Origin: Hydra vulgaris
Taxonomy: Eukaryota; Cnidaria; Hydrozoa; Anthoathecata; Hydridae
Assembly (NCBI RefSeq): GCF_038396675.1
Contig: NC_088921.1
Location: 3,924,501 to 3,988,500, forward strand
Length of the DNA: 64,000 bases
Direction of reading: 5' to 3'
A program made the position numbers and the translations under genes. The notes beneath the pieces are model-generated. The model saw only the letters and a program-made list of their open reading frames with translations, made no database searches and was not told the origin of the DNA. Below, one piece after another: positions 50,693-62,182 of this stretch (the stretch's first letter is position 1; every line of letters starts with the position of its first letter).

Positions 50693-51403
50693 CAGAAAAT
50701 GAGGCTAATGAAAAAAAAAAAAAACTATTATTATATATAACATTGAAAGCACATTTAAATTGGCAATCTGATGTCATTCTGATTTAGGGAGCTGTTCAGT
50801 ACATACATTAACTAATGCAAGTAGAACATGGAATAGAGCTCTTGCCATGTTAACTGAGCGCTTGGGTTGGGGCAGCATTAAGATTTTTCATTATTTTTTA
50901 TTTTTCTGAAAAAAAACCATATAGAAACAATTTTTGTGCGGAAAATGTATATTAACAGTGTCATAAAAAAACAGGGCACCATTATTTATTTTAAAAAACA
51001 ATTAGATTTTTATTAAAAAAAAAAAATTTTTATAACTTATTTCTTAAATATAAAATTAGAACTACTAACGAACTATATACTTTAATAAAACCAAAAATAA
51101 TTATCAAAAAATTATTTAAACTGTTGAAACTGCGGAAGAAGTAAAAACTTATATGAAAAAACTAAATACATTTTTTGTAATAAGGTAAAAATGATTGTAG
51201 CATTAACTTATTTTAATTTTTGGTTTCCAATGATAGATAATATATTTACATCATTTTAATAATTAAAATTAAAAATTAATCGAAAAAAAAAGGTGATGCC
51301 TCAAAATGACAACAGGTAAAAAAAGAGTTCTTTAAAATTTATATTTCAAATTATAGTTTTTAACTTTATTTCAAATTATAGTTTTTAACTTTTAAGTTTT
51401 TAT
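50693..51403. other. AT-rich DNA
   Basis: Nothing coding recognised. A 25 bp direct duplication (ATTTCAAATTATAGTTTTTA...) lies at 51343-51392, just before the second SINE. Confidence 0.55.
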
Positions 51404-51637
51404 GCGGTAGTTGTGTAGTGGTAGAGCGCTCGCTTCATGAGCGAGAGGTTCCGAGTTCGATTCCTGCCACGTCCCTGGTAGTACCGCGCTCAACCCGTTT
51501 CTCCACGCAGCGGCCTTGTTCGTCAAGGTTCGTGTTTCGGAGTTAAAGAGTTGAGAGAGGGTTATAACCACAAGTAGCCTCTTCATCTGTAGTGGCCTTC
51601 TCGGCCTTGGGGAGGTGAATTATAAAAAAAAAAAAAA
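51404..51637 (+). mobile_element. tRNA-derived SINE, complete copy 2
   Basis: Same family and orientation as the copy at 50349, about 1 kb apart, with tRNA-like head (anticodon loop TTCATGA), common body and A tail to 51637. No clear target duplication is seen. Differences between the copies are scattered substitutions. Confidence 0.9.
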
Positions 51638-52967
51638 CATAAAACTACATGTGTTACATGTAGTTTTATATTGTTTTTATGTAATATTTTTGTCTTTATA
51701 AAGTTTTACATCTAGTTTTATGTTGTTCTTTTGTAATGGTTTTAATTTATCATATTTTCAAGATACAAAATATTTATATTTTTTATTTAAATAAAATTTT
51801 TTATCAATTTTAAATACAGTAGAAAAATATACTTAAGTTTCAAAAATGTTAAAGTTAGATGTTAGATTCTGCTTGTACAAAAATTCATCTGTTATGAGTA
51901 ATTATATAAAAGTTATGTTATATGTATATTATATTAACTTATAATGTGTGCTACTGCTGTGTGTTGTTGTTGTGATGTTGTTTTTTTGTAATCTTTTGAG
52001 TTGATAGACATTCAACTTACCTTCACACTGGTGTCTTATTTAAAATGATAAATAGGTAATTTCATTACTATCTCATTGCTTTTAATCATTCATTGCTTTT
52101 AATCATTCACTAAAAGCCAAGACAAATTATTTTGCAATATATACAATTTGTATTATAAAACTAAAAACTCAATGCCAATACAAAATATTTTGTTATTAAT
52201 TATTTTATTAACAAAAAGCCAAGACAAATTGTTTTGTCATATATACAATGTGTTTTATCTCAATTTGATTTTTTGTCTTTAGCTTTGTTCATTAATTGAT
52301 TTTACTATGAATATTTTGGAATTATGATGTACCAGCATAAATTATTTTCTAAAAGTTAACATGAAATAATAATATTTAACAACTACTACTCTAGAAAATC
52401 GCAAAAGCTTTTCTCTATTACATTGATTTTCATATTTTTTATATAATGTTTTTTATATTTATTTACTTATTTGTTGCATTTTTTATTTTAGATTCATCAG
52501 ATGATGTATTTATGTGGTATAGAAGAACAAAATATTGTAAAGTTTTGTGAATTTTTTAAAAATGCTTACTAATAATTTTTTAAAGAAATAATATTGAAGT
52601 TTGCGTAAAAAGTTTACAACATTTTTTTTTTACTTTTTCTGTGTTTAGCGGTATGTTTATTATTAGAACTGCAGATTTTTAATAATTTTTCTTCTTATTA
52701 TTGCTAATTTATTTATTTAGATTAATTTTTTTAAATAAAAAAATTTAGAAGTTAATTTTTTTTTAAACATCACCTTGCTGATATATATATATTTTTTAAA
52801 TCGTAAGATTATTGTATAATTTATGTTATAAATGACAGTTTGTTATATATAAAAATTATTTGTGTGTGCTATTTAGAGTAGAGAGAAAATTATATAGAAA
52901 AGATCACAAGATTCTTTTAAGATTTTTTGTTACTACTTTCAATAAAAAACGAAGTTTAAATTGATGA
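51638..52967. other. AT-rich DNA with one perfect hairpin
   Basis: Hairpin 51639-51669 has 14 bp arms (ATAAAACTACATGT) around GTT, just after the SINE tail. A direct repeat with AAAAGCCAAGACAAATT lies at about 52112 and 52214. No gene recognised. Confidence 0.55.
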
Positions 52968-54225
52968 TATTAGGCTAGAAGCAGATATTAGTTTAGAAAA
53001 TGGAAATGTTAATAGGCAAGTTAATCGTCGCAGAAATGAAAGAGATAGGCTTAGGCGAGATGTAATTAATAATCAACAAAATGCTAGAAATACTCCTAGA
53101 CACAAAAGCATGCATTGTATATCAAGAGGTAACACTATTCCAGATTATAATTATTTAGGTGAAATGAAATATATTTGTCAGCATTGTGATGCTAAGAAAT
53201 TTCCTGATGAAACACATTTTTTATGTGGCCATAATGGAAAGGTAGTTTTGTTGCAACCATTTCCACAAGATTTACAAGATTTATTTAAAGAAAATTATGC
53301 AGATGGAAATGCTATCTGAACTTTTTAAACTATATTAGAAATTATAATGCCTGTCTTTTTTTACTTCATTTAAAGCTGATGCAGTTCAACCCATGAATCA
53401 TGGGCCGCCATATTTTAGAATATGTGGTCAAGTTTTTCATCATACAGGAATCTTAGGCCAAATCAAGATGTTCTGAAGATATATTGTCAACTATACATCT
53501 GTGATCCACTTGCAGCAGTAAATTTTAGAATGCAACAACATGGTAATGATCTTTGCTTAAATGATTTAATGTTTCGATTGCAAACTATTATTAGTGAAGA
53601 GAACCCATTTGCTCTTGCATTTAAAAACATGGCTGAAGTGGAAGATGAAGAAATTCATTGAGCAACTATAGAAGGTCGCTCAGTGTCAGTTGTGAAAATG
53701 TCTTTACTTGAAGGGCAAGATAGACATCGCTATAAACTCCCTTCACATAATGAAGTTGCAGTTGTATTTGTTGGTGAAGATGGTGCACCACCTGCTTCCA
53801 GGGAAGTTGTTACTTACCCAGTAAGGTCATCTCTTACTATATCAAGTATGTCTGCCAACTTAGATCCTATGGTTTATCCTCTATTTTTTCTGAGGGGTGA
53901 TGCTGGTTGGCATAATCAATTGGTTCACAACGCTGAATGTGCTAGATTGGTTAGAAATCATGTTACATTATCTCAGTATTACATTTACAAACTTTCGGTT
54001 AGACAACTTCTTTCTTCACGCTTTTATGGCAAAATACTGTTTCAGCAATATGCTATTGATGGGTATGTTAAAATTGAATGCCAGCGCCTTGCTTTCATCA
54101 AAAATAATCAAAACAAACTGAGAAGCGAGCAGAATGATGCCTGACATGAACACGTAAACAACCTTGAAAATGATCATGTTAGACCAGGGTGTGTTGTAGT
54201 TTTGCCATCAACTTAAGCAGGAAGT
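52968..54225 (+). pseudogene. Helitron Rep-helicase N-terminal fragment
   Basis: Starts with an Arg-rich stretch (NRRRNERDRLRRD). Next is the Helitron N-terminal zinc region: NYLGEMKYICQHCDAKKF, CGHNGKV, PFPQDLQDLF. A frameshift near 53320 is followed by FKADAVQPMNHGPPYFRICG, a further shift, then DVLKIYCQLYICDPLAA, TAA/TGA breaks near 53660, and YKLPSHNEVAVVFVGEDGA, YPLFFLRGDAGWHNQ, LFQQYAIDGYVKIECQRL and RPGCVVVLPST. This is the order of the Helitron-like N-terminal domain before the Rep nuclease. The Rep HxH/YxxK motifs and the helicase are not present. Helitrons move by rolling-circle replication; this copy is a dead fragment, and neither a 5'-TC nor a 3' hairpin-CTRR end was found. Confidence 0.88.
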
Positions 54226-55174
54226 CCTAAATTTTTGTAATTTTTTTGGTGTTTTATTTAATTTGTCTTAAGGCACATGAAATATAATTTTGCCAAAAAA
54301 AGTTAAATAAATAAAGTAAAAAGTCGTTTCTGGACAACAGACGTTTTTCCTTTGAACATTGTGGAGACACCAGACCTTTTATATTGACCTAACTTTGTTT
54401 TACATTGTTGTAGGACAACAGTCTTTATACCTTTGTGTAGATACTGAAAAAACTAAAAAGGTGTCATACATAACTCATTTTCACAAAACTGGAAAACCGA
54501 CCTTTGTCTTTTGAGGTACAGAAATTAAAATTTAAAGTTTATTTTAGTTTATAGTTTTGGTTTAGTTTATAGTCATTTTTAGTTTATTTTTAGTTAGTTT
54601 TAGCTTCAGTTATCTTTTTCTTACTTTAGACAACTTTTTGGGAGAAATGAGGGGAATAGGTAAAAAAATTATAATTATATATTTGTTTATGTGTAAATAT
54701 TATTTTATACAATATTCTGAGGTATATTTTTTTGTCTTTAGTGTCTGGTAGAAGCGTTACTGGTAGGGTTGTGTTTTATATTTTATATATTTTGTATGAA
54801 GAAATATGTTCAATAGGTGGAGGAATTATTTAATAAATGTGACATTTTTTAACTGTTCGTGTTTTACTCATTTTTATTAACCGTTAAGTTTAACCTTTTT
54901 GTTTAATTTACTCTTATTTTTATATTATCATTATTTTCAGCATCGTCTTCTGTTACCTGTGAAAATAGTGAGGTTATGTTTTATATTTTGATTAAATAAA
55001 ATTCCAAATATTTATAATTTTTATTATATTCTTCTATTTATAATTTTAGAGTCGTTAACATTTGAGAGCTTTTGTAATTTTAGATTCATTAACATTTGAG
55101 CACTAAAGAAATTATCGCTCCCACCACTCAGGGCCTCTCTTGGAGAGGTTTTTCAATAAGTTATGTAGTAATGG
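54226..55174. other. Non-coding AT-rich DNA
   Basis: Nothing recognised. Short repeats of TTTATAGTTTTGGTTTAG type occur near 54545-54600. Confidence 0.5.
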
Positions 55175-55219
55175 TGGTATGGATGAGCCCTCCTTCAAAT
55201 GGAGGGCTCATCCATACCA
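55175..55219. repeat. Perfect hairpin, 19 bp arms, 7-base loop
   Basis: TGGTATGGATGAGCCCTCC (55175-55193), loop TTCAAAT, and its exact reverse complement at 55201-55219. The short plus-strand frames over it are an effect of this inverted repeat. The DNA just after it has no CTRR, so it is not a canonical Helitron end. Confidence 0.92.
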
Positions 55220-55582
55220 GAGTGTTGGGAGACACCGAAAAAAAAAACAGCAACCAGAAGGTTGTAAATGTCTTCTATCTGTAAAGATATTTATAACTTT
55301 TTTGTTGCTGCTTTTTCTTCAGTGATTTTTTTTATTTCTATTTTTTTTAATTTGTAATTTTTTTTATAGTAATATATTATGTTGTATATTTGATTTAGTC
55401 TTTTTTAATTAAAATTTTAATTGTTTTTTCATCAATTAAACAACACCAACAAGCTGCATCATGATAGCAACTGAAGGATGACAACAGGTTACTGAAAAGC
55501 AGGTAAATTGTTTTCCAGTTTTTTGTTTATTTTCTTTTATGTCTACTTATCTGTTACAATTTTTATTTTAGGTTTGTCATTT
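55220..55582. other. AT-rich DNA
   Basis: Nothing recognised. Confidence 0.5.
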
Positions 55583-55619
55583 TATATTGCATTAATGTGT
55601 CATGCATTAATGCAATATA
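55583..55619. repeat. Perfect hairpin beside the pogo-like element
   Basis: Arms TATATTGCATTAATG (55583-55597) and its reverse complement (55605-55619). The last two bases, TA, are also the left target duplication of the transposon. Confidence 0.9.
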
Positions 55620-57755
55620 GGGTAAAGGAAGGTATGTTCGTGATATATGTAATTTCGTGATATTTCGCTCGGCATTTGTAGCGAACATACCTATTAGTCA
55701 AAAACATCGAAATTGCGTCAAATGGTACCCCGGGGTACTACTGTCGATTCACAAATAGTCGTTGGGTGCGTGTGATACGTCAATTGTTTACTATCAGTTT
55801 GTACATTCTTTAGCATTATTTAACGTGCGTTCAGCACATTTGTTTGGAGTACTTGTCCAACATTTTTATTTCCAGACTTGTGTTTTAAGGTAAGTAAATT
55901 ATTTTTATTAAATATTAAACTAGAAAAGATGCTTGATTTAATGGTAAAACTTTTGTTTTTTTATTAACTTCCTATAACTTATGGTTCCTTATCGCAGTTA
56001 CACATTTTCTTAACGTTTTCACCTCAAATGAATTTACATTTTTAATCATGTTTCTTTTATTAAATATAATGACATTAAAAATTGTTTTAAGCACGATATA
56101 ACTATATAGTTAAATGATAATAATATCTTTCTCTATACGAATCTGCAAATATTTTTGCAGTAAAGCCTATCACGAAATTACCTACTATCACGAAATTATG
56201 TTTATAAAAGAACTTATGCTGATCGTGGAGAAACGCATACACTTTTAGGATGTGTATGTGCCAATGGATCATGGATTCCACCTTTAATTATATTCAAAGG
56301 CGTTAGATGGAACGATAATCTTAAAGCTGATTGTTTACCAAACTGTATGGTAAAATTATCTCCAAAAGGATGGATTAATAGTGACTTATTTTTGGAATGG
56401 TTTAAATTTTTTATTGATTCTATTCCAAGTGAACGACCTGTGATATTATTCATGGATTCACATGCATCACACATTAACATGGATGTTATATTACTTGCAA
56501 AAGAAAATGAAATATATTTATTTACATTTCCAGCTCATACTAGTCATTTATTACAACCACTAGATGTAGGAATATACAAGCCACTTAAGTCAAACTGGGC
56601 CACTAGCTTAAATGACTTTATGAGGGAAAATCCTGGAGAAAAACCAAATCGGACAACTTTTCATACAATATTGAATCCAGCATTTATTAAAAGCTTTTCT
56701 AAAAAAAATATAGAAAATGCATTTAAAAAAAGTGGCATTTGCCCTTTAAATAAAAATGCCATTCCTCCAGAAGCAATAGCTCCATCTCAATTGACAAACA
56801 GAGAGATTCAAAGTACAGAAATTCAACCACACAGTAATACTGCTATACAAACATTGTTAACTATTCCATCTGTAGAGCCAACCACACCTAACCCTAATAG
56901 GCCAAAAAGGGATTCAAGTGCAAAGTGTCTGACTCCTCCTGATCAACCTATTCCATTAACTTCAAAGGATTCTATTCCTGTATGTTCTAAAAAAAGTAAA
57001 AAAAATAAAAATGCTTCAAAAGATGATGATTGGGAGTGCGGTGTTTGTAAAAAAAGTTACAACAGTGATGTAAAAAAAAAAAATGGAAAAAAATGGGTGC
57101 AGTGTTCCTATTGTTTAGTACCTTATCATGAGAGTTGTCAAACATATGAGGACATTGGTGAAGTATTTATGTGTGATACATGTTGTCAACAAGAATGTGA
57201 TTTAGAAAAATAAGTTAATCAGATATAAGTATGGTTAATATTATAGTTATTATATTAAGAGTTTTTTGTAGGTCTGTTATTTTATTTTCTAAGCTACCTA
57301 TGTTAAAAGTATATTTTTTTATATATAAATATAAAGTAATGAAAGTATTATTATAATTTTGTTAACTTATAAGCCTGACTATATTTATATTTTATGAACT
57401 TAAAGTCTGATTGAATAGTTATGAATTCAAAACAAGTGTTGATATTTTTTGTTATATTATACCAGATGTTATACTTAATTAATAAAGAAAAATTTAAATA
57501 TTATTGTGTATTCACGAAATTACCTAACCACTATCACGAAATTAAATATCATATCACAAAATTACCTAACTTTTCTCAATGACTTTTGAGCTTTTATAAA
57601 AACTTATCAAAGGACTTAAAATCCCAAAACTGCATAGATTCTAGTAACTTTACTCTATGTACATCAAACAATTAAAGTAATTAAGTAAAATTACTGAAAT
57701 TGACTTTGTAATTACACATCTAGTTAATTTATCACGAACATACCTTCCTTTACCC
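55620..57755 (+). mobile_element. pogo/Tigger-like DNA transposon with TA duplication
   Basis: The left end reads GGGTAAAGGAAGGTATGTTC and the right end is its exact reverse complement over about 26 bases. TA flanks both sides (55618-55619 and 57756-57757), as for Tc1/mariner/pogo elements. The motif TCACGAAATTAC and variants recur near both ends (about 55650 inverted, and 57505-57575) and once more at 56168-56200, just before the coding part. That pattern suggests an internal deletion that brought a terminal block next to the transposase. A 5' leader with a possible donor (AAG|GTAAGT at about 55889) remains. Confidence 0.88.
56209..57213 (+). pseudogene. pogo-like DDE transposase, N-terminally deleted, with PHD-like finger
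   Basis: Readable from RTYADRGETHTLLGCVCANG (about 56209) to TAA 57211-57213; the first internal ATG is 56347. The DDE domain shows KGWINSDLFLEWFKFFIDS, the second Asp in VILFMDSHASH, and the third in SHLLQPLDVGIYKPLK. The N-terminal DNA-binding part and the first Asp region are gone, so it is inactive. After a Pro/Ser linker the C-terminus has a C4HC3 PHD-type finger: ECGVC, CSYC, YHESC, MCDTCC. PHD-like fingers after pogo/jerky-type DDE domains are known in animals; the role is probably chromatin or target contact (inference). Confidence 0.87.
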
Positions 57756-57757
57756 TA

Positions 57758-58585
57758 AAAGATCAAAGTTTACATATTTTTTTAAATTTATTATACACAT
57801 GTTTGATTGTAAATTAATTTATTTTGTTTGAAACGTATTTGCACTCAATTGCTTAGTTATTTATAATAAACTTGGTTATTTTCAATAAATTTACTTAGTT
57901 GTGTGCATTTAACATTTTTAAGAATTTTCTTTCTTAAAGAAAAATCAAGAGGATACCAAAAATATTAAAAACTCCTGTATAATATAAGTTAACTTCATTT
58001 TAATCTTAATAATTAATTAAAGTTCATGTTATAAAAAATATTACAAGAGTTTAGATGATATTTTCCTCAATTTAAAGCATGGTGAAGTGTTATTAGTTTG
58101 TTTCAGTAACTAAAAACGTATTGTGTTGAACTTAGCAATGTTGAGGAAAATGGTTCTGCCTTACATTGATATGACCCATGTCAGTTGTAAATTACTCAAG
58201 TAATGTTAAATAGTAATTGGTAAGTTAATTTACCTCCTCATACTTTTTATGTTAATTTTACAGATGGATTAATTTTTTCAATTTGAAGGCAATTTTCTAA
58301 AAGGGTATTGGTTAAGGTTTTGCAACTTTAAATTGTGGAAAACAGCCACTATAAATTAATAATGTAACAGATCGACCATTACCCGTATTATGGGTTGCTT
58401 TCTGCTAGTACTCATAATGTCTTATGTAGAAATAATCAATGTAATATAATAAAAGTATAACTAAAAATAAAATCTTTAAAAATCGTTTAAAAAATAATTG
58501 AAAATTAATCAATGAAATAGTAGTTACAATTTGCAGATATTTAAATATAGTACTTATATTAATCTAAAATTAACCTATTTGAACA

Positions 58586-58638
<53 letters not shown>

Positions 58639-59628
58639 TTGTAAATAAACATAGCAATAATAATAACATTAATAATAAATAATAGTGATAATAATAACAA
58701 CAATAATATTGAAAATGCTCACTTAATTTAAAACTTATGTGGTTCATTATGTTAAACAAGTCAAAATGCATTTTAAAGGCTTTGCTACTTGTTTATTTTG
58801 TATGGTATAAAAAATTCGATAATATTTGGTAATGATAATACTTTTATTTAGATATGTTTAATGTACATCAATTAACTGTGTGGCAAGGGTCTAATGTTAA
58901 TTATTTTAATTATTTCTTTTCAAAAAAAATTTCAAACATTTTATTAAAGTTGCTATTAAAACAAGTCATGAAGTTTTTAAATTATTTTGATAATTTGCTA
59001 GTTTTAACCACTATTTTTGATATTATAAAATTGACGTTTTTAGAGTAACTTGTTTGTTTTTGTAAATTTTTTAATAAAGTTTGTTTTTAATAGAAAAAGA
59101 TTTAAATGTCATTTGTAATACAAGTTTTAGATTTGATTTTAATTTGTTAGTTAGATTTTGTAGGGAGCATGTCGGTCTAAAATTTTTTCAAAAGTTAAAA
59201 AAAAAATATTTGTAGATTAACACCATCATCATTTTAATATAGAGTTTGAAACTGATATGAAGAACTTTTTTAATTAATCTAACTTTTATCAAAAATCATT
59301 AAACATCAACTGTAAGATTTAGTTTGAGATCAAAAGGGTACCTAATAACTATCTAAGTTTACTTAAGCTTACATAGGATGCATAAAAATTAATTGTAACT
59401 ACATACTATATTGCAATTATAATTATATATTATAACTATATATATAACTTATAACATGTTTCAAAGTTAATAAATATTTGTGATTTAGCTGTTATGCATA
59501 ATAGTAAGATTAAAAAGGATTTTTAAAAATTATTAGTAATATTATAAAAGTAGTTACAATTACTAATTGTTATAGAAAAAAAAAATGTCAAAGCGCCTGT
59601 CCTGTTTCATTGATGTTGGTATTCGTTG
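57758..59628. other. AT-rich DNA with an (AAT)n microsatellite
   Basis: AAT run at about 58585-58634; the frame across it (poly-Ile) is an artefact. The frame at 58854-59048 has no features of a gene. Nothing else recognised. Confidence 0.55.
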
Positions 59629-59636
59629 CATCCAGT

Positions 59637-60653
59637 CAGGCCCGGTTCTAACAGTTTTCTATGTGTAGGCGAGATGCAAATTTGCCGCCGCAAAAATTAA
59701 AAATGCAATAATTTCCAATTTGAAGGAAAATAGATAAACACTGAAAATCAAACTTTAATATATTTTTATTTTATTACGAAAAGTTACACAAAAACAAAGT
59801 AAATAAAAAAACTGAATTTATACAAAAATTAAAAACAAAACAAATTCCATTCATGAAAAAAAAAAACAAATCGTAATTAAAAGTGAATTATCCTAGCTTT
59901 TAATTCTGCGAAATCTTTAACCAAATCTTCTATGTCCAAATGATCAGCAATTTCTTTCTCGATGGAAATCGTAGCTAGACCAACTAAAAGATCTTGACAC
60001 ATTTGTGATCTGAAATAGGATTTTATTATTTTCAGCTTTGAAAAGCTTCTTTCAGCACTAGCAACTGTGACTGGTAACGTTAGTAGTATGCGAAGAGCTA
60101 TCGAAAGGTTTGGGAATACTTCGACAACATTAGATGTGTAAATACATTTTAATACACTTTTTGGATCGCTATTGGAAGTATCAAGTCGTCTCCCAATAGC
60201 TTTAATTTCATACCAAAGTTCGACCCCGTTGATATCAGATTGGCCATCAGACATAAGCGCTAACTGCAAGTCCTTACAGTGTTTCAATAACTCATCATCC
60301 GTAAAGTGTTTGCTGCCGATATTGTAAAGAAACCCAAATAACTCGTTATATTCCGATAATTGCGTAAATTTTTCATTTATTGCTTGAATTGCGATGTCCA
60401 ATATTCGATTGAAAAAAGATACTCTGAAGTTTTGTTCTGGTGATACTATCGGTTCATCACGACCTTCGTATAGGAATTGTCTACTCTTTCTGCGTACGCG
60501 TACGGGATCATCCACATCAAATCCTTCAAAAATTTCTAGTTCAACTAAAATTTTTTTTTTTGGGAAAACACAAAATAAATTAAGAAAATGGCGCTCTAGA
60601 AAAGTGCCGCCGTCGGCTGTCGCCGACGTCGCCTACGCTTAAAACCGGGCCTG
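59637..60653 (-). mobile_element. hAT transposon, deleted copy with exact 8 bp duplication
   Basis: Starts CAGGCCCGGTTCTAA and ends with the reverse complement of CAGGCCCGGTTTTAA (14 of 15 bases match), with further similarity around GTAGGCGA and GCCGCCG. The 8 bases CATCCAGT flank it exactly on both sides (59629-59636 and 60654-60661). This is the hAT signature, and the perfect duplication means a recent insertion. It keeps only the C-terminal part of the transposase. Confidence 0.95.
59877..60515 (-). pseudogene. hAT transposase C-terminal part
   Basis: An undamaged minus-strand frame of 212 codons from ATG 60515. It is in fact open further upstream to about 60545 (LVELEIFEGFDV), where a T-rich stretch and AG look like a splice acceptor. 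It has FFNRILDIAIQAINEKFTQL, LALMSDGQSDINGVELW and the hAT dimerisation motif SIALRILLTLPVTVASAERS, then FSKLKIIKSYFRSQM. The N-terminal zinc finger and most of the RNase H-like core are absent, so it cannot transpose alone. Full-length relatives are about three times longer. The same motif appears in decayed form at about 22040. Confidence 0.9.
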
Positions 60654-60661
60654 CATCCAGT

Positions 60662-61527
60662 ACATTTTTGGAGGCCCTGGGTTCAAGATTTTTGTAATTT
60701 TAGAAACTTACTAACTGTTTTTAATTCCTTTTTTGAAAGCAAACAAAATAAAATTACAATTAAATAATTAAATTCACGTGGATTATAAATGTATTGAACT
60801 TTTATACCATTTAATATTTAATTGTTTAGTTCAAAGAAAACAGCATTTTAACAAATGAAATAGCATTAATCTTGTAATGTATCAAGACTCTTTTTAAGAA
60901 AAACTCATCCAAAAGTCATCCATTTGCCTAATTATCAGTTGATGTTCACCAGAGATATTATTCTCTGACCTGGTTTAGTACAAATACCCTCCACCAACAG
61001 TCAATTTTTTTATTTAGAAAAAATATATATATATATATTTAAGAAAACTTTTAAGAAAAAATTTTATTAAAAAAATTATTTTATAACATACTTTTAAAGT
61101 TGTAAGGGTAAAATGAGCATTTTTTGACGTTTATATATAGTCATGTTGTGAAGTGTTGAAAAAAGTTTCAGTGCTGTTTTTTTAAATAACTATTACTTCT
61201 AATTTTGACTAAAAGGCAAAATTAAACATTACGCATAATATTTTTTACAAAAAACTCTAATTAGGTCTATAAGAAGAGCATATTAATGAAAACAAGACGT
61301 AACAAATAAGTTGAAAAGCTTTTTTTATGCTTCTTATGAAACTTTTTAAAACTACAACCATGTTTAAAATAAAGATACTCATACGTATTTTATCATTGTT
61401 TAAAAAAAAATATTAAAGTGCTTTAGATCACCATTTCAACATGCTACAAAGTACGTTACGACCATCAAGATTTTTTCATCACGGCTTCTAGGCTTAAAAA
61501 AAAAAATTGTTAAAGCGCGAACGATTT
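60662..61527. other. AT-rich DNA
   Basis: No gene recognised. Confidence 0.5.
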
Positions 61528-61839
61528 AATAGACATTTCTCTAATTCGATTGCGCAACTATTTTTTTAACATTAAAACGAGGCCAGTAAGGACAAAAATG
61601 TAAACAAATAGCGACAAATCGCTTAAATAATCCTTCTTAGTTCACTAATTTATTTGCTTATCTATTAAAAAAAAAAAAACTTTGAATTTTTGGTAAAACA
61701 ATTTATAGAAGACAATAAAAAGTTCACAAATGTCAAAGACATGTTAAATCATAATAAAATTGTGGAAACTGGATTATAAAATTAACTATGCATTCCTTGT
61801 TTTGGTGCAAGTCCAGATGGACTTGTAAATCAATTCTAG

Positions 61840-61842
<3 letters not shown>

Positions 61843-61903
<61 letters not shown>
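61843..61903. repeat. (TA)n microsatellite
   Basis: Uninterrupted TA run inside the transposon remnant. Confidence 0.95.
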
Positions 61904-61908
<5 letters not shown>

Positions 61909-62182
61909 GCCAGGAAACTATTTCTTAAGAAGAATCACTCATTTGGCTATTATGCACAAGTCCAAAAAGCAATGAGTTTATTTGGACTGAATCAATGTTT
62001 GTTTATAGATATGTTTGTTTATGAAATGAATTATAGTGGAATTTTTGTAAACATTAACTTTGATAAATGTGATTTTTTAAATGTTATAGATAAGTTGGAG
62101 TATTTTTATAAAAAATGTATTTTATCTCAATAATAAATAGTACATTTCATGTATTTTTACAGTTTTATAAAAGGATCTATAA

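Noticed and set aside
55175..55219. Helitron 3' terminator hairpin
   Set aside because: No CTRR follows within the usual distance on either strand.
55096..55325. Two small overlapping plus-strand genes
   Set aside because: Their apparent coding content comes from the perfect hairpin at 55175-55219; there is no domain.
56214..56480. Minus-strand 88-codon gene
   Set aside because: Shadow of the pogo-like transposase on the plus strand.
58559..58771. Minus-strand poly-Ile protein
   Set aside because: Translation of the (AAT)n microsatellite.
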